Assembly: GCF_020379485.1 (NCBI RefSeq)
Contig: NC_063449.1
Coordinates: 36,825,473-36,889,472 of the forward strand
DNA from: Brassica napus
Taxonomy: Eukaryota; Streptophyta; Magnoliopsida; Brassicales; Brassicaceae
DNA: 64,000 nucleotides
Direction: 5' to 3'
In this document: positions 12,098-23,297 of the stretch, in pieces
Layout of the letters: every line of letters begins with the position of its first letter
Position numbering within the stretch: the first letter of the stretch is position 1
Translations under genes and position numbers: made by a program
Notes under the pieces: generated by a model
Database searches by the model: none
Told to the model about the DNA's origin: nothing
Seen by the model: the letters and a program-made list of their open reading frames with translations, nothing else

Positions 12098-13812
12098 ATG
12101 TCTAAATCTAGAGATATAAAGTTGTTTGGTACGACAATTACATCTCTTTCATCTGTGAATCATTATGATCCGTCGCCGTGGCCCGCAGCTCATGGTGGTT
12201 CCGACCAGAGCAAGGAAGCTTCTTCGTCTTCCTCGTCTTCTTGTTCTCCCTCTATCAGACCAGACAGGGTATGTCACGCGAGTTCTTGTCCTTTTTTCTC
12301 TCTTCTGTTCTGTGTTAAAATAACTTATAACGAACTGAGATTTGAATCAAGTTTCGTTAGGTCAACTTGAAAAGTTTTATAGGCAAAATTTAGAGATCAT
12401 AGGATCAACTGACACTTGGAGCGGATTTATTATTACACGTAGCTGTTTCGGACATAGGAACCAGAACTGGTTTTGGGCATAGAACCAAGTGAAATATTCG
12501 TTAAAGGCAGCTTAAATATAATCATAAGCAACCAATTTATTTTTAAAAGTTTACCCAAATCCTTGCTATTGTTTAGTCTTCAAAATATTTGGGTTGGATT
12601 AGGAGTACGGATTTCTCGGCTCGGAACTTGTTGATTATTAAAAATATATACTGAGCCTGGCTAACCTGGGGGTTCAAGAGTAGCAAATTTAACGGTCACC
12701 ATTTTTACCATGCATCCATTACTAATAAAAGACAAGAATTGGTTATTTGCTTGACTTTTTTATAACCCTAACACATGGCTATTGGCTATTGCTAAACCCT
12801 AATCAAAATTCTGCAAAACTTTCAGGTTCTCGCTGCCAAAAATGGGCAAGAAAATAGCAGATTCAAGGATCCTTACACATTATCCCATCTTAACGAACCG
12901 CCAAAAGCAGCATCTGAGATTTTATCACCAATAAGCTCCAAGACTAACACCGATCAACAGAGCGAGCTCACAACAACAAGTACATCAGCAGCTGATAAAC
13001 CAACAACTCTCAAGAAACCGGACAAGATACTTCCATGTCCGAGGTGCGAAAGCGCAAACACCAAATTCTGTTACTACAACAACTACAACGTGAGCCAGCC
13101 ACGTTACTTCTGCAGGAACTGTCAGAGGTACTGGACTGCTGGTGGATCCATGAGAAACGTCCCCGTTGGCTCTGGCCGCCGCAAGAACAAAGGATGGCCT
13201 TCTTCGAACCATTACTTGCAGGTCACTTCTGAGGACTATGAGAATAACAACAACTTGGGAACGATCCTCAGTTTCGGTTCTTCAGAATCCTCGGTTACAG
13301 AGACTGGTAAGCATCAGCCAGGAGATACAAAGATAACCGCTGATTCAGCTTCTCAAGAACAAAGAACCCGTCAAGGGTTTCTTCCTCCGCAAGTAATCTT
13401 TCCGAATAATTCTTCCCCTTGGCCTTACCAATGGAGTCCAACTGGTCCTAATGCTAATTTTTACCCTATACCTTTCTACTGGGGCTGCACGTTTCCTGTA
13501 TGGCCTACCTCAGAGACTCCACCATGTTTAGGGAAACGATCAAGGGATCAAACTGAAGGAGGAATGAAAGATGCTACTACTATAACAAGAGCAAGAGTGG
13601 TTTCAGAAACTATTAGCATTAGCGAAGCTACTAAGAGCACGGTGTGGTCGCCAAAACCAGAGAGAAAAACAGAAGGATTCAGTCTGTTCAATGGATTTGA
13701 GACAAAGGGTAGTAACAGAAGAAGCTTGGTCCCTGAAACGTCTATCAATATACAAGCAAACCCTGCAGCGATGTCTAGATCTATGAACTTCAGGGAGAAC
13801 ATGCAACAATAA
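12098..13812 (+). CDS. CDF5: Dof zinc-finger transcription factor, CYCLING DOF FACTOR 5-like
   Basis: Two exons, 12098-12268 and 12826-13812, are separated by a 557-base intron and encode 385 residues. The N-terminal motif K-L-F-G-T-T-I (residue about 8) resembles the TOPLESS-recruiting motif of CDF proteins. The Dof finger C-x2-C-x21-C-x2-C uses Cys128, Cys131, Cys153 and Cys156, followed by the basic tail [13 protein letters not shown]. The C-terminal half keeps the CDF blocks [21 protein letters not shown], and C-L-G-K-R-S-R-D. In Arabidopsis the related blocks mediate contact with FKF1 and GIGANTEA. CDFs repress CONSTANS and FT by binding AAAG sites and so delay flowering. The gene is intact. 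From memory the positional counterpart is At1g69570. Confidence 0.93.
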
Positions 13813-14026
13813 TCAAGCACTGATATAGTATACATAGATAAAAATATTCATGAATTCTGAGAGATTTGATTAAGCTAATTGTTACCTTGCGAAAGAAGGT
13901 AAAGCTGTGTAGATCATTTGTTGTTTCAAACTAAGACCAGATATAATATGTTGGAGTTGTAAATATTTCTCTCCATTGTTGTGTTGAAGTTGCAACATAT
14001 ATTGTTTTTGCCCATTATCTCCATTA

Positions 14027-15795
14027 GAGCACAATTATCCTAGAGACCTTAGATGAGTCTCTTATTTTTTTTTTAATACTTTTTGATTGAAAAATGAATT
14101 AAGAGACTAGATTAAGAGACCCGAAAATTTACATGCTCCATTGCAAGTCTCTTATTTAAGGGTTCTTAAAAAAAAATTTAATTAAACACCAAATTTTTTT
14201 AATTTTTCTTATTAAACTTAAACTTTTTCTTAAGTAATACTAGTTTCATTTATACAAGTTTCTAAGACATGTGAATACTAGTACTTACAAAAACATACAA
14301 GTTTTGAATGTATTCAAAAACAAGAAACGATATGAAGTGTAGCTTTGAATGTGATGATATCACTTTGTAAACACAAGTTCAAGCATTCAATAAACTTGAA
14401 ACTGGTTCAACTGCCTTACCACAGACATGGAGCTAAAACCATCAGAAGCTGCCTCTGCAATGAGAGTTGAACTCTCTTTAACAATAACGCCACCGTCTTT
14501 GTCTGCTTCGGGCAGAGGAGGAGACATATCTTCTGCAATTGGGCAAATCAGTCAATAGCACGAAACTTTCAGTGAAGTACAAAGCAGAGAATGTATATAT
14601 CTTATCAAGCAATGAAACCTAAACTCTTTAGCCTTTGACCAAACAATTTCAAATCTTAGCAGCCTAGAGAAGAAACCAATTTGAATTAAGAAAAGTAATA
14701 GGAGAGTATAACGCACCAACTTTTGTCCACTCATCAATCTTCGCCACTTCGTGATGAGACAAAGCAGGCATGCATCTCCTGTCCACAATCTCAAGTATCT
14801 TCTCTGTTCTCCCCAGATGCATCGCAACTTCTCTCACCGACGCTTCTCTCACTTCCACCGCCGTCACCACACACTTCATCCCAATCACCTGCGCTGCGTT
14901 GCAAAAGCATCCCGCTACTATGTCCGACTCCATTCTCTCCACATTTTTCAACAGAACATCTCTGAAATAACCAAAGCCAAAAAACACCAAAACTTTGACT
15001 GATTGAGATTCCAATCTAACAAGAAACGATTCAGATTCCGAAAAGTCACGAAATCAAATCAATATAGTGGAGTATTCGAATCGAGTCTCACCTCTCTTTG
15101 AGCTGGGGATCATGAATCCTCAACCAAGCACCAAGATCACTTTTGGTGTTGACGAAGAGGTTGTGGGGACAAAATCGAACCATGTAGAATGCACAGACCT
15201 CTCTGTCATCCCACTTAATCTCCTTGAATCCTCTTCTCTCTTCGTCCGTCAGATTACCAGCTGCAAAATTGGTTTCTTAATTGGCTGATTCAAACACGAA
15301 ATCTACTAGATTGATTGCTATTTGAAAAACAACTCACCTGCGCCCATAAGTTCGTCCAACAGAGCTCGTTGAGCATCCATGGCGGATTACGAAGAAATCG
15401 AATTGAATCCAGAGGAAGAATTAGGGTTTCGTTCACTTCCCACAACTCACTCGGATGTCCATACAAACACAAATTCTCCTTCTCTAGCTACACAAACAAA
15501 CAAAAAAAAATCAAATCTCCCAAACAAAAAGGCCAAAACTTTCTTGTCCTAAATGCTAAACCGGACTTACCTGGATTGCAGAGGAAAGGAGATGAAAAGA
15601 TTACACCGAAAAAGTCCTACTGCTGCCATGGCTTCTTCTTCTTTCTTCCTTCTTCGCGGTAGAGAGAGCAAGAAGAGACCGTCTCTTCTTTTGCTTGATT
15701 AAGAGACGTAGTTTGAGATAATTGCTATTTTTTATTTTTTTTTTAATTCTAAAAACATTAAGAGACGGACTTAAAAGACCCGGTTAATGATGCTC
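14027..15795. mobile_element. Pack-type PIF/Harbinger element carrying a captured gene
   Basis: Inverted ends start GAGCACAATTATCC on the left and, read from the right, GAGCATCATTAACC. Both are followed within 40 bases by GTCTCTTA and then an A/T-rich run. TTA flanks the element at 14024-14026 and 15796-15798, the classic 3-bp PIF/Harbinger duplication. The ends match the TTA-flanked MITEs at 15939, 16904, 23048 and 23301. Instead of a transposase it carries exons of an ordinary gene on the minus strand. Gene capture by a Harbinger element is inferred from this arrangement. Confidence 0.75.
14387..15380 (-). CDS. Chimeric ORF: LUC7-like N terminus fused to an unrecognised C terminus
   Basis: Four exons, 15380-15338, 15260-15092, 14961-14717 and 14532-14387, join in phase into a 200-residue open frame. 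Residues 1-70 (M-D-A-Q-R-A-L-L-D-E-L-M-G-A, W-D-D-R-E-V-C-A-F-Y, F-C-P-H, N-T-K-S-D-L-G) match the start of plant LUC7-like U1 snRNP proteins. The zinc-finger cysteine expected in the C-P-x-I/V-H motif is replaced (A-W-L-R-I-H), so metal binding should fail. From residue 71 (R-D-V-L-L-K-N-V-E-R-M-E-S-D) the sequence no longer resembles LUC7. It has I-G-M-K-C-V-V-T-A-V-E-V-R and H-H-E-V-A-K-I-D-E-W, which I do not recognise. The frame ends by reading through a perfect-looking splice donor (GTGGTAAGG near 14415), as if the second source gene was cut inside an intron. Expression is unknown. Confidence 0.7.
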
Positions 15796-15938
15796 TTATA
15801 TATCTGCCACGTTGGGGAAGAACACACGAACTTACAATTACGTTTTTGCCCATTGTTCCACCAAATAATTTATATACCTAACGTCTCGACCCCTCTGGTT
15901 ACTAATGCATGAGAGAACACAAAGGTTTTAGATCATTA

Positions 15939-16064
15939 GAGCATCATTATTGGGAGATTAAAAGTTAAAAGTTAAAAGTTAAAAGTTAAAAGTTAAAAGT
16001 TAAGAGTCAGGTTCTTATATTCCGCTAAAAACCCCACCTTAAGAATCTTTCAATAATTATGCTC
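15939..16064. mobile_element. Harbinger MITE with heptamer repeat
   Basis: The 126-bp element runs from GAGCATCATTATTGGG to CAATAATTATGCTC, with TTA at 15936-15938 and 16065-16067. Near its left end a TTAAAAG unit is repeated six times in a row (15958-15999), then a variant TTAAGAG. Confidence 0.85.
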
Positions 16065-17114
16065 TTAGCTTGTAAGTATATTGTACTTAGTGTAAATGGG
16101 TCAACTTAGATTAACATAAGAGATAAGGAAAAATGGAATACTAAACCAAAGAAAAAGAACAAAGCAGAGCATCTTTCACTTTCATTCTCGTATTAAGAAC
16201 AACAAAAAAAAAAAAAAACAATAATCCAACCCCTACTAACACCGAAAAAGCCTAAAAAGAGCATAAAGTCTGGTTTTCTGAAATAATAATAATAATTCTC
16301 ACTTTTTCAATGTCCCTTTCCTTTCTTTTTCATATTCACTAGTATTATTGCAAATCTCTTACTAGTATTCATTTTTGTATGCTATGTTCCTTAATTTCAC
16401 TCCACTTTTAAGTGTGATATGGTTAAAACAGCTAATGGTACAAAACAAAGTACGAACTTCCCATTAATCAAGAGCTCTGTTTTGACCTCTTCATAAGCTG
16501 TATGAACTCTCTAAATGCTGCATACACATACAAACAAAATTATACATTTTATTTGGAAATCTGTAAATTGACAATCTCACAATTATTTTGACACTAAAGA
16601 TAATGCAATTGACATTTTAAAGGCTTTTTATTTTAAAATTAAATTAAAAGTACATTGCAGTGGTAGGAATCTGGTATGGATGTTTGGCTATCTATTTGGA
16701 TTCGGTTCAATTTTTTTTTCAGATTCTAGATTTTTGTATTTTACATATATAATAGATCAGTTTAGTTTATATTTTTGTGAACTCGGTGGGATTTGAGTGA
16801 ATATTTACATCATAATTATGGGTTCGGTTTGGATTCAAATATATATATTTGAGTAGATCCGATTGGGTTCAAGCTTATACAATATTAATGTATTAATCCC
16901 TTAGAGCAACCTTAACGCTCAGAACCTCACTTTGGCTTCTAAAAAAAAATTAAAAATAATATTTTAATAAATTTTGTTTAAATAATTAAATTATATTTAT
17001 TTTAAAAAATCAAAGCAATTTAAAGTAGACATATGAAATTTGAGTATGAGATGAGTTTTTTAGAAGCTCTTTATTGAGGATCATTTCTCAGTTTCTCTTT
17101 CCTTTTTTAATTTT

Positions 17115-17954
17115 GGATTTTTAACGTTAAAACCCCTCAACTAAGTTTGTTTTGGGTAAAAACCCTCAAACTAAGTATTTAATGAAAAAATCCTTAAACT
17201 AACGTTATTTAATGAATTAAACCCTAGCAGGTCATAATTACCATTACTACCGGTAAATCTTTAATTTAGGAGTTTCTACATTAAGTAAACATAGTTGAGG
17301 GGTTTTACCATTAAAAATTTTAAAAACAAAAAAAATCAAAATTTTATAATATTATTTAAAAATTAGTAACTTTTTTTTGACAACATAAGCGAGAACTAAG
17401 TAACTGGACCGCGCGGTTCAGAAAGCCAAACCGAAAGTATTGAATTGATATATAACATAGCTGAAGGAGAACTCCTTGCACCACTTGCAAGCTTGTCCGC
17501 CATAGTATTTTGTGCTCTTGGAATATGTCTGATCCGGAAGTTAGGGAAGAAAGTCTTATTGCGTCTAAATTCTTTATATAATTTTTGTTATATTTTTTCG
17601 GTTTTTACATTTTTAATTTATACATATATAATGATGATGTTAAAAACATATCAAACTCATATATTTACAAAAAAAAAAATTAAAAATGCTAATTTTGAAA
17701 ATTTAAGTTGCTAATTTTGAGATAATATTATAAAATTTTGATTTTTTTATATTTTTAATGGTAAAACTCATCAACTATGTTTACTTAATGTAGAAACCCC
17801 TAAACTAAATATTTACCAGTAGTATTGGTAATTATGACCTGTTATGGTTTACTTCATTAAATAAAGTTAGTTTAGAAGTTTTTACGTTAAATACTTAGTT
17901 TGGAGGTTTTTACCCAAAACAAACATAGTTGAGGGGTTTTAACGTTAAAAATCC
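17115..17954. mobile_element. Non-autonomous Mutator-like element with long TIRs
   Basis: The element is bounded by GGATTTTTAACGTTAAAACC and its inverse, and the terminal inverted repeats extend about 250 bases on each side. An exact 9-bp duplication TTTAATTTT lies at 17106-17114 and 17955-17963, the size made by Mutator transposases. There is no transposase gene. The centre is occupied by a LINE fragment. Confidence 0.92.
17368..17575 (-). pseudogene. 5'-truncated LINE fragment (RNase H tail) inside the Mutator-like element
   Basis: Read on the minus strand, this encodes F-F-P-N-F-R-I-R-H-I-P-R-A-Q-N-T-M-A-D-K-L-A and then a W-L-S-E-P motif before a stop. This is the C-terminal RNase H signature of plant non-LTR elements. 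It ends in GTTGTC plus an A run, a LINE-like 3' end (T run at 17369-17376 on the plus strand). It lies in the single-copy centre between the two TIRs. Confidence 0.65.
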
Positions 17955-18239
17955 TTTAATTTTTATCTTTATGTATAATCTGTAGAAATTCTATGAAAAG
18001 TCCTTGTTGGAGTTGCTCTTAAAAGCATACTGACGTATACAACTATATAGTATCTTGCTTTAAATATATATATATAGTATCAGGAAATAAACTAAATGAT
18101 TAGTACAAAAATAATGAGTAGATGGAGAAGGAGACATTGGGTTGATGAGATGCATAAGTTAGCTAGTGATACACTAAAATTGGATCTTTATCTACTGTCA
18201 AGTTAACAGTGATTCAATTCCAGAGGACCAGTTCACACT

Positions 18240-19290
18240 TTATCTTTATGGGATCAAAATTTAGCTAAAACGAAGTGGTTTTTTTAAAGAAGTAAATATC
18301 GTAAAGAACAGGTAACTAGATTAGGTTGTTTCGGATTGATTTTAAGGCGCTAGTCTAGGGTTTCTTCTTCAGTATGGAAATCGCAAGCCAAGCAATTATT
18401 CAAGTTCAGTTTATAACAAGTCTAAACTCGGATCACTCAGGTTGAATCAACCCACTATCGTGGTATTGATTCCTTTACAAATCGGCCTTGATGCCTAAAC
18501 TCTTTTTTGGATCAAGACACGATAGCAAGCTTTAGAGATCAAGTCCGATAGGTTCATCCTAATATCTACTCTCGCTGACTAGGGATGCAAGGCTCATTCA
18601 AATCATATCAAGTTATCAATTAACGGCTAGCTAAATTGATTAACCCTAATTCATGCACTAAGTGATCAGTTTGATGCAATTGCAAGCAGTAAGAACATAT
18701 ATGAATGTTGACAATCTTAAGATAACTTATTTAAGCTTCAGCTCACGATTCCAAACTCTAGAACCCTAAACTAACTCGGTGACTACTCAGACATAACACA
18801 AGAACAGAGAAGCATGATTTCTGAATAATACTGCATATAATAGATAATAGAAATCAGAGGGTTCAGGATAATTTTCTCTAGGAGATAGATGGAGCCGTCT
18901 CCCTTACAAGTAGAAAATCACCAAAATCAAAGCTCTCAGGGCTTTTCTTGCGTAAAAACTAAGGTAGGTATAAAATAATAGATAGAAAACTATATATATA
19001 GGAGCCACAGGCGGCTATTGGAAATAAATAGGAAATCTAGGGCAAATCCCGAAATATTTGGAAACTTCCTCTTTTTTCTTATCTCTTTCGCTGGAGCAGG
19101 CACTCAGACTGCTCCGGTCGGCTGTTCCGCGCGAAAGACTCCAAATCATACTTTTCTCTCTTCTTTTCCTGTAGCTGGTTCATTTTCAATCAAATTCTAG
19201 ACCTGTTATGACTCGGAATGGACTAAAAAGACTCGATAAAACCTTGAAAACTATTAGTAAAACATACGTATAATGTGCCAAAAACACAAT
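18240..19290. other. Repeat-like segment, possibly LTR-retrotransposon derived
   Basis: No gene exons are visible. The sequence has a moderate GC content and motifs such as CTAAAAAGACTCGATAAAAC that I associate with long Brassicaceae LTR-type repeats. No paired ends or target-site duplication were found, so the class is uncertain. Confidence 0.3.
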
Positions 19291-19948
19291 ATATCAGCTA
19301 GCATAAGAATCAATGAAAGGAGAAAAGGATTTTGCTTGGAGGGAACGAAAAAAATGCAATGGTGTGAGAATAATTAAGAATAGATGTTTGGACACTTTTT
19401 GTTGCACAATCTGAGGCTGTGAGCCTGAATCTTGCAAGTTGTGTGACCTCATCAATATCGCATGGTATTGTTAATTTTCTGCATACTCCAAATAAATACA
19501 AACGTACATTATTCTCTTTAACTTGACTTCTCTATGTCAGATCTCTCTGTTACTTTCCTTTTTGTCGCTTCTTAGTTCCACATCATCGTCCCTTCTTTAA
19601 CATATGTCACCTTCCCCTTCATATACGAAACATGTTGTTACTACTCTCACTCCACATTAATGATGGAATGCAACATTTTCTTATAAGTTACAGAGCTAGT
19701 TAGAACTATAAAGTGGTACATGTTTATAATTCAAATCATCTTTTCTTTTGAAAGTGAGACAATTTGGCATAAGCATTAAATCACCAAAGAGTGGTACGTG
19801 CGTAACAAACACGGCTTTAAGAATGTTGCATGGGACTAGTTAAGGACAAAATTAATCAATTAATTAACGCGACAAAACTACATTGAATAGACTTGGATCA
19901 TCTTATACTTTTGCTAACTAACCTAATCTCTCTTGTTCATGATGATGA

Positions 19949-21129
19949 TCACACTGTCCCCAAACCAAGAAAATCGAAAAAGTGTGGTTTCTTCTGCTCA
20001 TTCATGCCCTCACCAAGCATCTCACACTTCTCGGTTTGGTTTAAAAAATCGAATGTAGTAGCCTCTCGTGTCCGTGCAGAGTGGTCGTCCACCATCATTT
20101 GGTTTTCAAGCATTCCCAACATCAACGGGCTCTCATTTCCATGAGCATAACCTATAAACGTTACAAAACAAAAGGAATATATACAAAAACGCATGCACTT
20201 TAGGATACCAAAATTTCAAACAAAACCAAATTAAGGAAATAGAGGACAATCTCAAACCTGGGAAGCAAGGAATTGGTAACATAAGGTGGTTCTTGTCATT
20301 ACTAACAAGGTGGATCGTATCTGACCTAGAAGGATCAAAATCATTGCAAGAGTACTGAGGATTAGGGTTACCGAGTGGCTTAAGAGGAATCACCGTCTTC
20401 CTCCTGCGGTAAACAGAAGATTGTTCTCTAAACCTGCGAGCCATTATAACATGCCAATGGTTCTTCACAGAATTATCAGTCCTTCCCGGGAAAAACCTTG
20501 CTATCATCGCCCATTTGTTACCATAAAGATTATGAGCTTGCATTAGCCTCTCCTCTTCTTCCTCACTAAAGGCTCTCCTGTTTATCCTGGGGTCTAGTTG
20601 GTTAAACCATCTAAGCCTACAACTTTTCCCTGCTTAACAGTAACACCAAAAACATCAAGAGCTTAAATCTGGAGAAGCTGATAAAGAGAGTATTTTACTT
20701 ACCGGATCTTCCTTGGAGCTTTTCGGCGATGAGGTTCCAGTTTTGTGGGCCGTCGAGGGCGACTAGTTTCTTCAGCTTAGCATCTTCAGCCGGTCTCCAA
20801 TGTCCTCTCACCACCGAAGCTTTTGACGAGTGTCTAAAGCTTCCACAGACTCTTGTCTCTTTCTTGCTCCGCTTACCGTAATTACTTTGATTAGGGTTTT
20901 TAATCTCTTCTTCTCTATGACTTGCATAGGAGTGACCACTATGCTGATAGTTGCTAATGTCTAAAGAGAAATAGCCACATGAGGCAGTCTGATCCATCCA
21001 ACGGCGATGGTCTTTCGACATCACAATGTTGTTGTTGGTTAGTGATGAAGTTATCTGGAAGAAGAAGAAGACGGGAACCGATGTGATGGAGAGAAATGGC
21101 ACGTGAGCAGGCTGTATCTCCATCCTCAT
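19949..21129 (-). CDS. MYB105: R2R3-MYB transcription factor, MYB105/LOF2-like
   Basis: Three exons, 21129-20703, 20629-20258 and 20151-19949, join in phase into 333 residues. R2 begins near residue 108 (R-G-H-W-R-P-A-E-D, then W-N-L-I-A-E-K and [10 protein letters not shown]). R3 follows ([32 protein letters not shown]). As in other R3 repeats, the first tryptophan is replaced by phenylalanine. From memory, W-F-N-Q-L-D-P and N-H-W-H-V-I-M-A-R mark the LATERAL ORGAN FUSION subgroup, which controls organ boundaries and axillary meristems. The positional counterpart is At1g69560. Residues 10-30 are unusually hydrophobic; an internal ATG at codon 37 is an alternative start. The frame is intact. 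Confidence 0.88.
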
Positions 21130-22805
21130 TGGAGGAAAAGATGTGGTGATATTAAATACTATTTCTGATATTTGTGTGATATTATTACGTACGGCTGTAG
21201 CCTATGTGCGTGTATGTGTATATGTTGTGACCGTATTTGCTGACAAAATGTTAAGTTAGGCAACTGTTAAAAAGTTTATGGACTATCACGAACTGATTTG
21301 ATAGCTGATGCAGATTCCTAATTTCCTATATAATCAAATCTGCATCACGAACTGATTTGATAGCTTATTAATTAAATAAAGTTTTAAAAAATTCTAGCTT
21401 TTTTAATTTAATGTAATGTGTACATAATATTATCTATTGTTTTAAGTTATAAGCAAAGCAATTATCCAGAAAAAAAAAGTTTAGCAAACATGTATAACAA
21501 AATCTTCATTAGAAATTGATAAAACGTCGTCAAAATATTTTAACCATATCTTTAAAAACTGGCCAAAAATGTGAAACCGTAAAGAGATTGAAAGTAAGAT
21601 GTGTTTGCCTGTTTCGGAAAGTGAAAGAGATACGGAAAGTTGTTAAACATCCGTAAACCGCTTTTTAGCTCAACTTTGCTATCGTTTTGGTTGTCTCTAA
21701 CGAAACATCAATGTTACGTACTAGTACCTACTATGATTGCTTGCTGGTCAAAATGTATTGTAAACCAACATGGTTAACTGACTGAACCATTATTCTGATA
21801 TCTAGTTTATTTAAACCGTAGTCAATGTGGAAAACGGTTAGTTTCATCTCACGTGTGAGGAGCAAGAAAGAGACACTTCGAAGAAACCTAAGCTCATTCT
21901 CTTTATGGTCTGTCCACTTTCTTTTTCCCGGCTTCTATGGATCTTTGTTTTCAACTTTTTTTTTCTTTTCCAAATTTCACTTAAATGCCACTGACAATGA
22001 CAATATACATTGATTTGTTTCCATGGCTTTATAAAGAATGTGGGAATACTGTTAAGGGTGAAACTAAACATATGAAATAGTCACAACTAACTGGCCACAT
22101 GTGATTTGACTCTTCTGTCTCTTCTAACCACGATCACTTTTCTCAAACACACTTCACCTATCCTTTCACTAACCTCTCCACATTTCTCGCTCTCTCTTCA
22201 ATTCAAAACCCTATCTCTTACTTGGCGGATCTCTCCATAACATGAATGTGATTTTATTTTTCAACATGTGAATGTGATTATGTTCAGAATAATGAAGGCC
22301 GGTTTCTAATAGAGATCACTTCACGAATTTCAAGTTTCAACTTTGGATCTAACTGGTAAATTTTTTAAAAATAATAGAAGGGAAAACGAATAAGGAAAAA
22401 AAATGAAGAATAACAAAATAATAAAAATGAATGGGAATTATTGTTCTTTTCTTTCCTAAATTTGGTGAATAATAATTTTGTTATATTTTTCTCCACAAAG
22501 AAACGAAATAAGAAAGAATGGAAAAGAAAAAAAATATTCTTTATAAATAATGAAGAATGATGTATACACTGATAGAATGTTTGGTTTCACTACTCGATTC
22601 TGAATCTTTATAGTTTAACATAGCCTTTGTTAAGAAAAACATAATTTAATGTTTTCCTCATTTCCTTAATCACCATTCAAGGCTTTGATTTACACTAATT
22701 ACCCAACCATCTATTGCATATACGCAAGTCGCTGCATAAATTCTTGTGAAAAACAAAGTCGCTGCAATAAATAATTTTGCAAGGGATCTGTTAGAACCTT
22801 AATTC
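21130..22805. other. Upstream region of the MYB gene and intergenic
   Basis: No gene is supported. An ACGTG-containing palindromic site (CTCACGTGTGAG) is at 21848-21859. A 21-base direct repeat (21286-21306 and 21345-21365) brackets a small inverted repeat. A/T-rich sequence fills the rest. Confidence 0.5.
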
Positions 22806-22808
22806 TTA

Positions 22809-23044
22809 GAGGATAATTAACGGGGTTCTTAGGGTAGAATTATTAGCGAAATATAAAAAATCGTCTCTTAAATTTTAACTAAAAATGGTAAGAACCGGCT
22901 CTTAAACCGGCTCATAAATATTTAAGAGCCGGTTCTTAACTTTTTTAAGAGCCGATTTTTAGTTTTTTTAGTTAAAAGTTAAGAGACGGTTTCTTATATT
23001 TCGCTAAGAATTCCATCCTTACAACCCTCCCATTAATTATGATC
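22809..23044. mobile_element. Foldback Harbinger MITE (first of three stacked elements)
   Basis: The 236-bp element starts GAGGATAATTAACGGGG and, read from its right end, GATCATAATTAATGGGAGG. It is palindromic through most of its length (AAGAACCGGCTCTTAAA facing TTTAAGAGCCGGTTCTT). TTA lies at 22806-22808 and at 23045-23047; the latter is shared with the next element. Confidence 0.88.
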
Positions 23045-23047
23045 TTA

Positions 23048-23297
23048 GAGCATGATTTTTGGGGATTCTAATCCAATATCAGACAAATAAAAGATAATAA
23101 AAAACAGAAAAGCAGGAGAGAGAAAGAGGGAGAGCATCTCGCAGATCATACTGTCAGATACACATATCTAGTTTATTGTCCACAGACTGATTTTTTCTTT
23201 AAAAAATAAAATTTAATTAGGTAATTTAGTTTGTTTAAAATATTAATATTCCGATGTTTTAAGAAATCCATGCAGTTTCATACCAATAGTGTTGCTC
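23048..23297. mobile_element. Harbinger MITE (second of three stacked elements)
   Basis: The 250-bp element starts GAGCATGATTTTTGG and, from its right end, GAGCAACACTATTGG. A single TTA separates it from the element on each side (23045-23047 and 23298-23300). Confidence 0.85.

Larger units (their letters stand above)
16904..18018. mobile_element. Harbinger-type MITE split by a Mutator-like element
   Basis: The outer ends are GAGCAACCTTAACGC on the left and, read from the right, GAGCAACTCCAACAAGG, with TTA at 16901-16903 and 18019-18021. Removing the 840-bp Mutator-like insertion and one copy of its 9-bp duplication leaves about 266 bp of MITE, a normal length for this type. Confidence 0.75.

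Noticed and set aside
17445..17714. Plus-strand open frame of 89 codons
   Set aside because: It is the antisense of the LINE RNase H fragment.
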